A DNA stretch of 64,000 nt, taken from assembly GCF_003573695.1 (NCBI RefSeq), contig NC_039360.1:121668336-121732335 (forward strand), in the 5' to 3' direction. Position 1 is the first letter of the stretch. Every line of letters begins with the position of its first letter. Source of the stretch: Papaver somniferum (lineage: Eukaryota; Streptophyta; Magnoliopsida; Ranunculales; Papaveraceae). The notes beneath the pieces are model-generated. The model was not told where the DNA came from. It was given only the letters and a program-made list of their open reading frames with translations, and made no database searches. Positions 36,657 through 45,709 of this stretch are shown piece by piece. The translations under genes were made by a program, and so were the position numbers.

Positions 36657-36665
36657 TATAAATAA
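36657..36665 (+). promoter_or_regulatory. Main TATA box of E1 5' LTR
   Basis: TATAAATAA about 430 bp before the LTR end. Conserved in all four E LTRs (31916-31924 and 57197-57205 on the minus strand, 47582-47590 on the plus strand) and in F LTRs. Confidence 0.65.
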
Positions 36666-37092
36666 GTCTCTGAATCATGATTGAATCATCATCATCATCA
36701 GTATCATCAATCTCACGTCAAACTGACAACACGAGATCATCAACTCATCAATTGAGCAACTACTCTCAATTGAGCAATTTCAATCATTCAGAACTTATCA
36801 TATTCAGAATTCACACACCCACAATCTTTGATTACCATTGATTCCACGCATTTCTCAGCTTCCCTCCTACAGATCAACCCATACTCTCTTGTGACCGAAT
36901 TTACTCTGGAACGGTCATTGTCTTGATTTAGGCCGGAGTACTACAGATTTATCTCTCGAATCTAAAGCACCCCATTTGCAGGGGTGCATCTGTGTGAGGT
37001 TTAACATTTCGCTCGGTTCGAGGAGTCTCCTCCGTACGGTCGTCTCCTCAATTCCTTAAAAACCAGCAAATCATTTTTCCCCATCTACAGAT

Positions 37093-37109
37093 TGGCGACT
37101 ATAGTGGGA
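37093..37109 (+). other. Primer binding site of E1
   Basis: TGGCGACTATAGTGGGA three bases after the LTR end. Fits the TGGCGACTC..TGGG(G)A pattern (tRNA-Arg type) of Ogre/Tat elements; E2 has TGGCGACCACAGTGGGA. Confidence 0.7.
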
Positions 37110-37146
37110 GATCATTCTCTCGGTTGCAATTTCACAATTCCACAAG

Positions 37147-38319
37147 ATGGTTGGTCTTAGGACTAGTTCAACTAATTCAGGTCAGAATATTTCAAACTGC
37201 GACATTCCTCATGTTACACTTGGCGGTATGGAAGGCAGAGGGATCCCGACTTTGGCAGAGTTAGATCAAATCCTAGAGGTCCATACCAGGAACATGGACC
37301 TGATGAAGGAGACGATAAACCACATCCTCGACTTTCTCATCAGATTAACATCCGAGTTAGGCGGTATCTCCGCTCCAGAAGCCTCAACACCGGGGACTGA
37401 AGCGTCATCTGACCCTCAAATCAACAACTTCACCACATACGAGAAGCCGGTAGAACAAGAGGTCACACATTTGATTGAAAATCTATGTGAACTCCTACAT
37501 TTCTCCAGGGATCAGCGCACAGACACATTTTCAGCACTCAACCAGATATCATCCAGCGTCCAAATAACGCCACCAACACCATCAGTTGAAGAAGTCTCCC
37601 TAGTGCTTGGGCATTCGATCGACAACATCTCTTTTGGAGAAGAAGATCGCATGACGGATTAAGGACACAACCGAGCATTGTATGTTATTGGTTTCATCAA
37701 AGGCACCGAATTTAGAAGAGCTCTTGTCGACACTGGTGCTTCCACTAACATTGTCACTATGAAGACTCTCAGGATGGCCAGATTCCCACAAGGTAAAATC
37801 GTTCGCTATCCCATCCTAATGAAAGGATTTGAAGGAAGTCAAAGCCATACATATGGATATGCATACATAGATTTGAGGGTTGGGCCGATTCGATCGAAAG
37901 CAACGTTTCATGTGATCGAGCAAGAACCTGACTACCACATAATACTGGGACGCCCATGGCTCCATGATAACAAGGTGGTTCCTTCAACGTACCATCAATG
38001 CATGAAGGCTCTGCTCGACAACAAGATCGTTCGCATTCCGGCTTCATCATCTCCTTATGCTCCCGTCTATGATACTGAGTTCCTTGAATCTCAAAAGGGC
38101 GTCCCGGAGCCTCCAAGCAGGATTCGCAGTACTCCACTTCCAACCTGGAAGACTATCGAGAAGGATGATAACGATCCGTCATCCTCAGCTGCTAAAATGA
38201 TCAAGTCACCTACTACACCGACTAAACGCCATAATGGTCAAGTCTCAACTCCGTGGTCAAAATTCACGACTGATCGAGATGTAGAAGGGAGAGTCATTTA
38301 TCGCCGACGGAAAGATTAA
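37147..38319 (+). pseudogene. E1 leader region and aspartic protease
   Basis: First part of the single pol frame, start ATG 37147 (MVGLRTSS), 54 bases after the primer site begins. Residues 1-60 are a short variable leader; about 30-75 form a likely helix (LDQILEVHTRNMDLMKET); about 95-140 carry TTYEKPVEQEVTHLIE and HFSRDQRT; then FGEEDRM and the protease with catalytic ALVDTGASTNIV at about residue 193 and HIILGRPWLHDN (flap/second motif) at about 275. No capsid domain and no CCHC knuckle are present, and E2 has the same layout. A TAA at 37660-37662 is GAA in E2, so it is a private nonsense mutation. The frame then ends at the protease-RT stop 38317-38319. Confidence 0.85.
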
Positions 38320-38325
38320 CAATTA
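38317..38325 (+). promoter_or_regulatory. Candidate readthrough stop between PR and RT (E1)
   Basis: TAA followed by CAATTA, in frame with protease before and RT after. E2 has TAG CAATTA at the same place (55502-55510). CAR-YYA after a stop is the known leaky context. Of E1's eight in-frame stops this is the only one that is also a stop in E2. Confidence 0.6.
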
Positions 38326-39663
38326 ATCGGGGAGAACGATGAAAAGTCTCCCCACCATGAAGAATCGTGTCAGAGTGAGCTATCACTTGAAGAAGAAGTC
38401 CAGGATACCCCACGACAACTACAAGACGGCACTGACTCTACCACTGACGATCTTGAAAAAATCAACATTGGGACTGAAGACGATCCAAGGCCAATCCTGA
38501 TCAGTTCAACACTATCACCAGAGGAGCGGACCGAGCTGATAAAATTTTTGAAAGAATATCAAGATGTCTTCGCCTGGACGTACGAAGAAATGCCGGGTCT
38601 GGATGAAAAACTCGTCACCCATCACCTGCACATCGTCCCTGGTTCCAAAGATGTCAAACAACCGCCCGGACAATTTAGACACGAAGTCGAGGAGCAAATC
38701 AATGTCGAAATCCAGAAACTGTTGGCAGCAGGGTTCATCAAGCCTATTCTTCATCCAACGTGGCTAGCAAATGTGGTACCTGTTAAGAAGAAAAATGGTC
38801 CAATCAAATGTTGTGTCGACTTCAGGAACTTGAATAAATATTGTCCAAAGGATGATTTTCCTCTACCCAACATTGACATGCTCATCGATGCAACCAGTGG
38901 TCACGGTATGTTCTCATTCATGGATGAATATAGTGGGTACAACCAGATCAAGATGTATGAACATGACTCCAACAAGACTGCGTTCCGTACTCCCATTGGG
39001 AATTTTCACTACATTGTGATGCCCTTTGGATTAAAGAATGCTGGTGCCACCTATTAACGAGCCATGACTGCCATATTCCACGACATGATGCACAAGCAAG
39101 TAGAAGACTATGTTGATGATGTGGTGGTAAAATTGAAGACTCGAGCATCTCATCTCTAAGTTCTAAGGCAGGTGTTTGAAATATGCAGAGAATACAAATT
39201 AAAAATGAATCCTTTAAAGTGCGCATTCAGAGTTTCTTCCGAAAAATTCTTAGGATTCCTGGTCACGGCTGAAGGGATCAAAGTCGACCCAGACAAGGCA
39301 AAATATATTACCACCATGCCTCATCCACGAACCGTGAAGGAACTACAGAGCTTTATGGGCAAGGTAAATTATATTCGACGCTTCATTCCTGGATTAGCTC
39401 AACTCATTGCTTCGTCCACACCTCTGCTGAAAAAAAGAGCAAGCTTCACCTGGACAGTTGTTCAACAAGAAGCTTTCCATAAAATACAACAGATAATATT
39501 GTCACCGGCCGTCATGAGGTCCCCAGTGCAGGAACGACCTCTGATTCTTTACACAGCCTCCAGTGACGTCGTCATCGGCACGCTCCTCGTTCAGGAAGAC
39601 GACGAAGGCGTCGAACGACCGATTTACTACTTCAGCCGCACAATGAGAGATGCTTAACTCTGA
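38320..39663 (+). pseudogene. E1 reverse transcriptase and start of RNase H
   Basis: Same frame as the protease. An acidic linker (EEEVQDTPRQLQ, TEDDPRPILIS) leads into the RT: FAWTYEEMPGLD, HHLHIVPGSK, PTWLANVVPVKKKNG, CCVDFRNLNKYCPKDDFPLP, MFSFMDEYSGYNQI, FRTPIGNFHYIVMPFGLKNAGATY, catalytic YVDDVVVK (39109-39120), then FLGFLVTAEGI and the thumb/connection FMGKVNYIRRFIPGL. The RNase H part (LILYTASSDVVIGTLLVQ) follows. Stops at 39055 (CAA in E2), 39157 (GAA), 39655 (AAA) and 39661 (AGA) break it. No frameshifts. Confidence 0.88.
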
Positions 39664-40728
39664 TATCCAAAGGCCGAAAGGGCATGCCTGGCATTGGTAT
39701 ATGCAATCCAGAAGTTCAGACATTACTTGCTATCTAACAGGGTCGTACTCATCTCCAAAGCTGATCCCATAAAGTTCTTGCTATCAAAGCCAGCCTTGAT
39801 AGGGAGACCGGCAAAGTGGTTACTCCAGATGTCAGAATTTGACATAGCTTGCACGCCACCTAAATCCATCAAAGGTCAAGCGGTCGCAGACTTGCTCGCT
39901 GCTTTTCCAGGAGAAGATACAACAACCCTACATGAAGAAGTGCCCGGAGAATTCTCAGATATCTTGGTCATCAAGGAAGAAACACGGCTTCTATACTTTG
40001 ATGGATCTTCCACCCCTAGTAGTGACACCGGAGGAGAGGGCATAGTGCTGGTGTCTCCATCTGGTGAAGTTTTCTCACATTCGTTCAAGTTGGATTTCCA
40101 CTGCACCAACAACTCAGCAGAATATGAAGCCTTCCTATTAGGATTATCCTTGGCCAAGCAAGCAGGAGCAACACACCTCGAGATAAGGGGAGATTCAAAA
40201 TTATTGGTCAACCAGATGAATGAAACGTATTCTCTCAAGGAAATCACACTTGCTCCATTCAGAACCGAAGCTCAGCGACTGTTGACCTATTTTGCTGACG
40301 CAACGATCGTCCATACTGGACGGACTAACAATAGGCATGATGATTGCCTAGCAACTCTCGCCTCCAAGATGCAATTTGAAGGAGTAGAGAAAACGATCAC
40401 CGTACATAGGCGTTTTGTATCTTCAACTTGGCTCACTCAGATAGAAGACATTCCAGCAAACGATTGGCGAGCACCCATCATTCATGAATTGAGCAGCTCT
40501 GTTTCAGAAGGCCAAGTCAGCCTCAAAGAATTGAAGAACTACTTCTTGCTCCATGGAGGACTATACTATCGAATCCCTGATGGATCTCTATCACGATGTC
40601 TTGGGAGCAACGAAGCGGAAGAACAACTCAAGCGCATACGTGAAGAAATATGCGGGCAAACGTTAGTGGTAACACTTTACAGAAAGCTTCAAAGAATGGG
40701 ATACTACTGGCCATCCATGGAAACTTAG
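39664..40728 (+). pseudogene. E1 RNase H end and second (archaeal-type) RNase H
   Basis: Begins with the end of the standard Ty3 RNase H (CLALVYAIQKFRHYLLSN, KWLLQMSEFDI) and continues into a second RNase H: LLYFDGSS (Asp), NNSAEYEAFLLGL (Glu), LEIRGDSKLLVNQM (Asp), HTGRTNNRHDDCLATLA (last acidic residue). A dual RNase H between RT and INT is a hallmark of the Tat lineage. All four acidic residues of the second domain are kept in E1. Terminated by TAG at 40726-40728, where E2 has CAA. Confidence 0.85.
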
Positions 40729-42054
40729 TCAAGAGATTTACAAGGATCTTGTCCTGATTGCCAAACACCTCCTCATCACCTGGAGGTTTTGACAGTCCAC
40801 CACACTGGGGACTGGAAGGAGCCTTACATCAAATACCTCCGGGATAACGAACTACCACTGGAAAAGAAGAAAGCAGTCAAACTCATTCAGAAAGCTAAGA
40901 GATTCGTCTATCTCGATGGGATCTTATACCGCAAAAGCTTTGGTGGGAATTTACTGAGGTGCTTAACCGAACATGAAATCCCTACAATCCTGAAGGAAGT
41001 ACATGATGGAGAACATCAAGGAAAGAGGAAACTATTTCTTCAAATTCATGAGAAATATTATTGGTCAACCATGGAAGATGATGCAGCCGCACACGTTCAG
41101 AGGTGTCACCAATGCCAAACCCATGTTAATCTCATCCACACTCCTTGTCTACTGTTGAATTATGTGAATAGTCTGTGGCCTTTCTACAGCTGGGGACTAG
41201 ATATCATTGGGAAGATCAATCCAGCATCTTCAAAACAACATGAATACATCATCACTGCGACAGAGTACTTCACCAAGTGGGTCGAAGCTATTCCTCTTTG
41301 AAGCACCACTGGAGTTACGATTGCCGCCTTCATCAAAGAGCGCATAATATGTAGATTCGGAGTTCCTAAGCATATCATCACAGATAACAGAACTCCTTTT
41401 GCCAATCAAGATGTTGAGAAGTTGCTCAATAAATATGGGATCAAACAAATCTTCTCCACGCCTTACTATCCACAAGGAAATGGTCAAGCAGAAAGTACCA
41501 ACAAGACTTTGGTCAGGATTATCAGTCGGACGATTTATGACAATCCTCGATCACGGCATGAGCAATTACCCATGGCTCTATGGGATTACAGAACTGCACC
41601 AAGGATATCGATCGGTACTTCGACATATTCCCTTGTCTATGGAGCCGACGCCATACTTCCAGCAGAAATCAAAGATCCCTCAGCCAGGATTGCAGCATCC
41701 AGTGGTGTACAATGGGATGAGGCCGAAATCTCCAGATCAATAATCGCTGAGCTAGATATGCTGGAATCAAGGAGAACCAAGGTGGAAAAATATGTGGAAG
41801 CTTACAAACAGAGGATCTCCGGAGCCTACAACAAAATGGTAAGACCTCGAACATTTCAAGTAGGATATTTGGTATTAAAGACGGCAAAGCACATTCAACA
41901 AGACATGTATGCTCCTAAGTTCTCTCCTAAATGGGAAGGGTCATATGTTGTTATCAAAGCAGTGTCTAGCAGATACTACAAAATTTTAGCAATCAATGGA
42001 GGAAAGGAAGGAAACATCATCAATGGCAAATGTCTCAAAGCTTATTATGCCTGA
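40729..42054 (+). pseudogene. E1 integrase
   Basis: Same frame. Zinc-binding N-terminus with H...H...C..C (EVHDGEHQ, RCHQCQTH); catalytic core D in WGLDIIGKI, D in HIITDNRTPF, E in GNGQAESTNKTL; then ALWDYRTAPRISIGTSTYSLVYG and a C-terminal domain with FQVGYLVLK and KWEGSYVVIKAVS. Ends with CLKAYYA and a stop at 42052-42054. One internal TGA at 41299-41301 replaces CGA of E2, a C-to-T change at a CpG, as expected from deamination of methylated DNA. Otherwise full length. Confidence 0.88.
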
Positions 42055-42248
42055 TCCATGAAACAAACTACCTCTTATCATTTCAAGCATTTTCAAAAAT
42101 GTAATTTCATTCCTCCAAAGAGCATGCGAATGCTCCTTTGTTCATTAAACATTTCATAAATGAGAAAAATTCGTTCATACCATGATCAACTGTTTCACAT
42201 AACTAGAAACTCAGATTTACTCAAAAAACAACAACCACAAATGCTCAC

Positions 42249-43245
42249 TCAGAGCAAACCATCCAGCAACGGATAATCCCTGTAAGAAGCCCCGTCAAGC
42301 TTCTTCTGAAAAATATTGGTCTTTGCCTTCAAGTCTTCGACCGCTTTCTCAACCCTTGCTGACTCCAGAGCCAGTATCCTCTCCTCATCCAGTAAAGCGG
42401 CATTCATGGAAATTTCATCGGCAGCCTCTGCCGCCTTATGAACCTTGATTATCTCAAGACGACGACGGAGCCATCTTACATTGAATCGCAATATCTCACA
42501 ATTCGAGATCATTTCATCCCATTTGTGCAATTCATGGTTTTTGACGTCTCGCAAATGCATCTGGTTCATTTCCTCGATGATCGGCAATAGCCCCACTACC
42601 GTGGTTAAAAGAGTTGGAAGAAAACCTTTCCACACTTCTGTGGTAGCAATGTGACCATACCTCTTCCAAATCTTGGTGTACAGAGGCGCATGACATTTGG
42701 GAATCACGAATCCACCGACCACTTCATTGTCTGGGAAGGTATTAATCAATGGAGCTTCAAATAAGAGTCCAGCGGTTGGGTATTCACGAACATGGACACT
42801 GTCTCCAGTCTCCACGGATCCTGCAGAATCTTCACATGACTGGTTACTGCTTTCCTCAACCTCAACCACGGTCACGAACTTTCCACTCTTTCTTCGTCTA
42901 GCATCGACGACGACACGGACATCTGCCTACGATGAAACAAATGAGTGTTAATCCCGCGACTCAATACAATCTCAAGATTCATAGGTTTACTTAGAGACAA
43001 TCCAGCTTCAGCACGAGCCGATCCATACCGGGCAGGAGCTCTAACAGTCCGCTTAGGCCTTGCATTATGAGGAGTAACATTCTTATTACAGTCCTACGAC
43101 AAATCATTCTCTTGTGATCAACAATCTTGATCGAACAGAGACAAGAAAGGATAAGAAGAAGAAGTGTACAACTTACTGAGATAGACGTTTCTATTTCACG
43201 CTTCGACTGAAGATCATCTTGATAAGAAATGCTATTGCTCGACAT
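42249..43245 (-). CDS. Antisense three-exon gene of E1, PEARLI-4-like protein
   Basis: Runs opposite to pol and converges on the integrase end. Exon 1 43177-43245 (MSSNSISYQDDLQSKREIE...), intron with GTAAGT donor, exon 2 42995-43093 (RPKRTVRAPARYGSARAE), exon 3 42249-42926 (ADVRVVVDARRRKSGKF..., frame open to the stop). Exon borders match those of the E2 copy in phase and length. Exon 3 holds REYPTAGLLFEAPL, VIPKCHAPLYTKIWKRYGHI, a helical block and ISNCEILRFNVRWLRRRLEII, then a coiled coil. The pattern 'PL...I...YGHI...L...DIE.L...V.WLR..LE.I' resembles the plant PEARLI-4/phospholipase-like domain. The second intron's donor is CTAAGT here against GTAAGT in E2, so splicing may be damaged. 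Antisense extra genes are known from Tat-lineage elements; function unknown. Confidence 0.6.
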
Positions 43246-43806
43246 GACGGCAAGGAGGTAGAATCAAAACTTCTCTGCACGATGAAACTGACTCAGGAAT
43301 GAAAGAAATATTTGCGTGGATCATAGATTTGGATTCTTGAAGATATATATATCAGGAGATAGTCATCACTCACGAATAGTCAACTCAGTTACGAGTTTCA
43401 CTGAAACCCTAGGCTTCAAAGATCAATACTGAAGACGCGGAGGAAAATAACGCACTGGGGACTGAACATCACGGGTCAAAGGATAGGCCACGCGGCCTTG
43501 TACACGTCATGAATTCTCAGCCGTGTGTTATGTTACTTCTCATGAAAATTGACAAGTCATGATGAATTTGGATATATGGACATTGGTCCATGTCATGGAT
43601 TAGAAGAAAATCGACGTTAACAAAATGTTCATCATTCAGAAGAAAAGTCTAATTGAAGTAAAGTCATTTAAACAGTCAAAAGAAAGATATCCACTATGAA
43701 GACTAAAAAGGGAATGCTCTAACATCTAAAGAAGATGGAAGTAAAACTACTCGTCGGACTCATCCGAATTGTCAGCTTCATCGTCACTGTCCTTCTCGGA
43801 AACATC
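43246..43806 (-). other. Spacer between the two antisense genes of E1
   Basis: About 560 bp, no frame of note. The equivalent in E2 (50043-50556) aligns over most of its length. It must hold the 3' end of the upstream gene and, if the two are separate units, a promoter; I see no clear TATA box. Confidence 0.45.
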
Positions 43807-44301
43807 TTATTCAGAGTCACTATCAGGATCATTGGTAAAGTCCGGTGGACGGAAGATAACATCATCATCTGAATCCGAGTTATCTTCTGCTGCAACTTCA
43901 GCTTCAATTTTCTTCATCATCCTCTGATGCTCTCTTTCATATCGATCAGGCTTAATGTAATGCTCGGATGGTTCCCATGTGATCTCTTCTTCAGAAGCAT
44001 CAGCATCAGAATCAGAAGGCACTCCATCCAAGAATCGACGCTTCTCCTCAACCCTCTGTCTCTTACGTCGGGTGCGATCTTTCTCACGTTGACGGGGATC
44101 CTCCTTTTCGTCTTCAACTCCTCTTTTCTTGAGTTCAGCAAAAGAGACTCTTCGCTCACCCAGGGGAACATTAGGCTTCGCCCCTTCATGGGTAACCCTA
44201 GCCTTTGATTTCGCTACAGGAGCGTCGGAATCCTCATCAGAAGAGCCATAGGAAGAAGAAGAATACCAGTAATCATAATTGCTGTTATTGTTGGTCGACA
44301 T
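43807..44301 (-). CDS. Antisense acidic Ser/Asp/Glu-rich protein of E1
   Basis: 164-codon frame starting MSTNNNSNYDYW at 44301. I choose this ATG because a 3' splice site (CCAG) ends three bases before it, as in E2 where the ATG is in the same position. Order of regions: Tyr/Ser-rich N-terminus with a DEDSD cluster, a basic-acidic helix (KEDPRQREKDRTRRKRQRVEE), the best conserved piece RRFLDGVPSDSDADASEEE, then KPDRYEREHQRMMKKIEAE and an acidic tail. No known domain. Casein-kinase-like SDSD motifs and mixed charge suggest a nuclear or chromatin-associated protein, which is only a guess. A 5'-UTR intron lies upstream (44305-44380). Confidence 0.6.
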   Translation of the reverse strand: MSTNNNSNYDYWYSSSSYGSSDEDSDAPVAKSKARVTHEGAKPNVPLGERRVSFAELKKRGVEDEKEDPRQREKDRTRRKRQRVEEKRRFLDGVPSDSDADASEEEITWEPSEHYIKPDRYEREHQRMMKKIEAEVAAEDNSDSDDDVIFRPPDFTNDPDSDSE

Positions 44302-44304
44302 TTT

Positions 44305-44380
44305 CTGGAACCGGAAGATCAAAGATTACTACTATGTAAACGAACCAACATCAGCAAAATGGGTAACTCTAAACTCTTAC
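44305..44380 (-). other. 5'-UTR intron of the acidic antisense gene (E1)
   Basis: On the minus strand GAG|GTAAGAG donor at 44380 and CCAG acceptor at 44305-44308, three to four bases before the ATG. E2 has the matching intron at 49382-49454 (AAG|GTAAGAG ... TTTCAG), 73 versus 76 bp. Confidence 0.6.
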
Positions 44381-44381
44381 C

Positions 44382-45709
44382 TCTTTACAATTCTGCTAAT
44401 GATAGTAGTTATGCCGTAAGAGTTAACACCTCAAAATCGTGCGTCTCTTCGAAAACTGCAAAAAACGAACGAAACTTTATTTAATTTCCGAAACTGATTT
44501 TTCATGAAATCACGGACACAATTTTCATAATGTGATCATTCACACAACTGACCTATGAAGTTTATAGCAATAAAATATTTCATCATAAATATATTGTCTA
44601 TCTTCGAAGGTTCCTCAAAACACACATTTTGATTTTTCAAAAACAACAATTAATGCAACTTGCATATATAAATTCTCAAGGATTTTTATCTAATGAAAAC
44701 AAATTCATGCAAATAAAATATACCATCATATTTTGCACAATATATGTCACGGCTGCATATAAAAAAAAATTCCTTCGTATCGTCGTTATTTGTCTTTAAA
44801 ATGAAGGATTATTTCAAAAATATTGTGAAAGCTCACATCTCATACATATGATAAAGTTTTGTATTTACATGAAAGCTCATAAGCAAAATTTTACCAATGG
44901 ACACAAGTTCATCATACATATTTTCCTTCGTGTCGTCGTTATTTGTCTTTAAAACGAAGGATTATTCTGATTTCATGAAAATTCACTTCTTTTATGATGA
45001 AACCTTGGTATACATGAAAGCTCATACACTAAGTTTTATCACTGGACCTAGGTTCATGTTTAAAAAAAAAATCTCTCTCGAAAATCAGGGATTATAGTTA
45101 GTTTTCAAAACTAACGATCGAACGAACATACGTTTTCAAAAATGAGGGTTTTTTCATAAAACTCACACTAATATACACACATGTATATAAATTCATCATA
45201 GTCAAAGCATGAACAACTCATGAGGATCATAAACATCAACATAAAAAAAAAATACACGTACATGGTCGACCGAAATTTGGCCAGCGGCAACGGACGGCGA
45301 CTGGCGGTGGCGCTGGATCCCGGCGGTCTTCTCCTGTTGCTGGCACGTGAAGATGAAGAGGTGATGGAAGATGGACGTGAGAAAAAAAGGATTAATCTCT
45401 TTTATACAATTTTTATTTCCAAAACCTAATTTTATAAGGATTTCCTTATTGGGTCCGGCCCGCGAATCCTATCCGACCATGGACTCGTCGTCCAAACCAG
45501 TGGATCAACACCGATTTATGCTCATCAAACGATGCTCCAATCATGACATTGAAGTCTTCATCAAGTCGTGGTTTGCTCATGCTCTCTAAATCCGGTAACG
45601 TCTCAACTTACGACTAAGTTCAATTACTGGTATTATTATTTATGGCCGGAAAATCACCATTTAATGCTGACTGAGGAACACAACTTTCCTCAGTAAGCAG
45701 AGGACTTAA
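44382..45709 (-). other. E1 region between antisense genes and 3' LTR, possible antisense promoter
   Basis: No pol-strand gene. From 44382 to about 45130 it aligns with E2 48826-49381 (paired CGAAGGA words, GAGCTTTCATG repeats). From about 45230 to 45700 the sequence is found only in E1: minus-strand TATAAAAG at 45399-45406, then a CT-rich and GC-rich stretch, which looks like a plant promoter and 5' UTR. Near the LTR, AGCAGAGGACTTAA is a weak polypurine tract. Confidence 0.45.
45399..45406 (-). promoter_or_regulatory. Candidate antisense TATA box in E1
   Basis: TATAAAAG on the minus strand, about 1 kb upstream of the acidic gene's 5'-UTR intron, followed by a pyrimidine-rich stretch (ACGTCCATCTTCCATCACC) as in many plant 5' UTRs. 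Upstream lies GGGCCGGACCC. Not supported by any transcript data. Confidence 0.35.

Larger units (their letters stand above)
33480..37089 (+). repeat. 5' LTR of E1 (3.61 kb)
   Basis: Starts TGTAGATGGTGG and ends CCCCATCTACA just before the primer site. Holds a duplicated hairpin-like motif with a TATA-like box between the copies (33714-33866), AT-rich repeats with CCATGGTCGAATC words (33950-34290), GC-rich GGCCGGCC repeats (34720-35370), and the main promoter. Confidence 0.9.

Noticed and set aside
37769..38143. 124-codon minus-strand frame
   Set aside because: Shadow of the E1 protease; not open in the E2 copy.
44897..45589. Short plus-strand frames in the E1 3' region
   Set aside because: No domain and not conserved in E2; the area is better explained as leader and promoter of the antisense genes.
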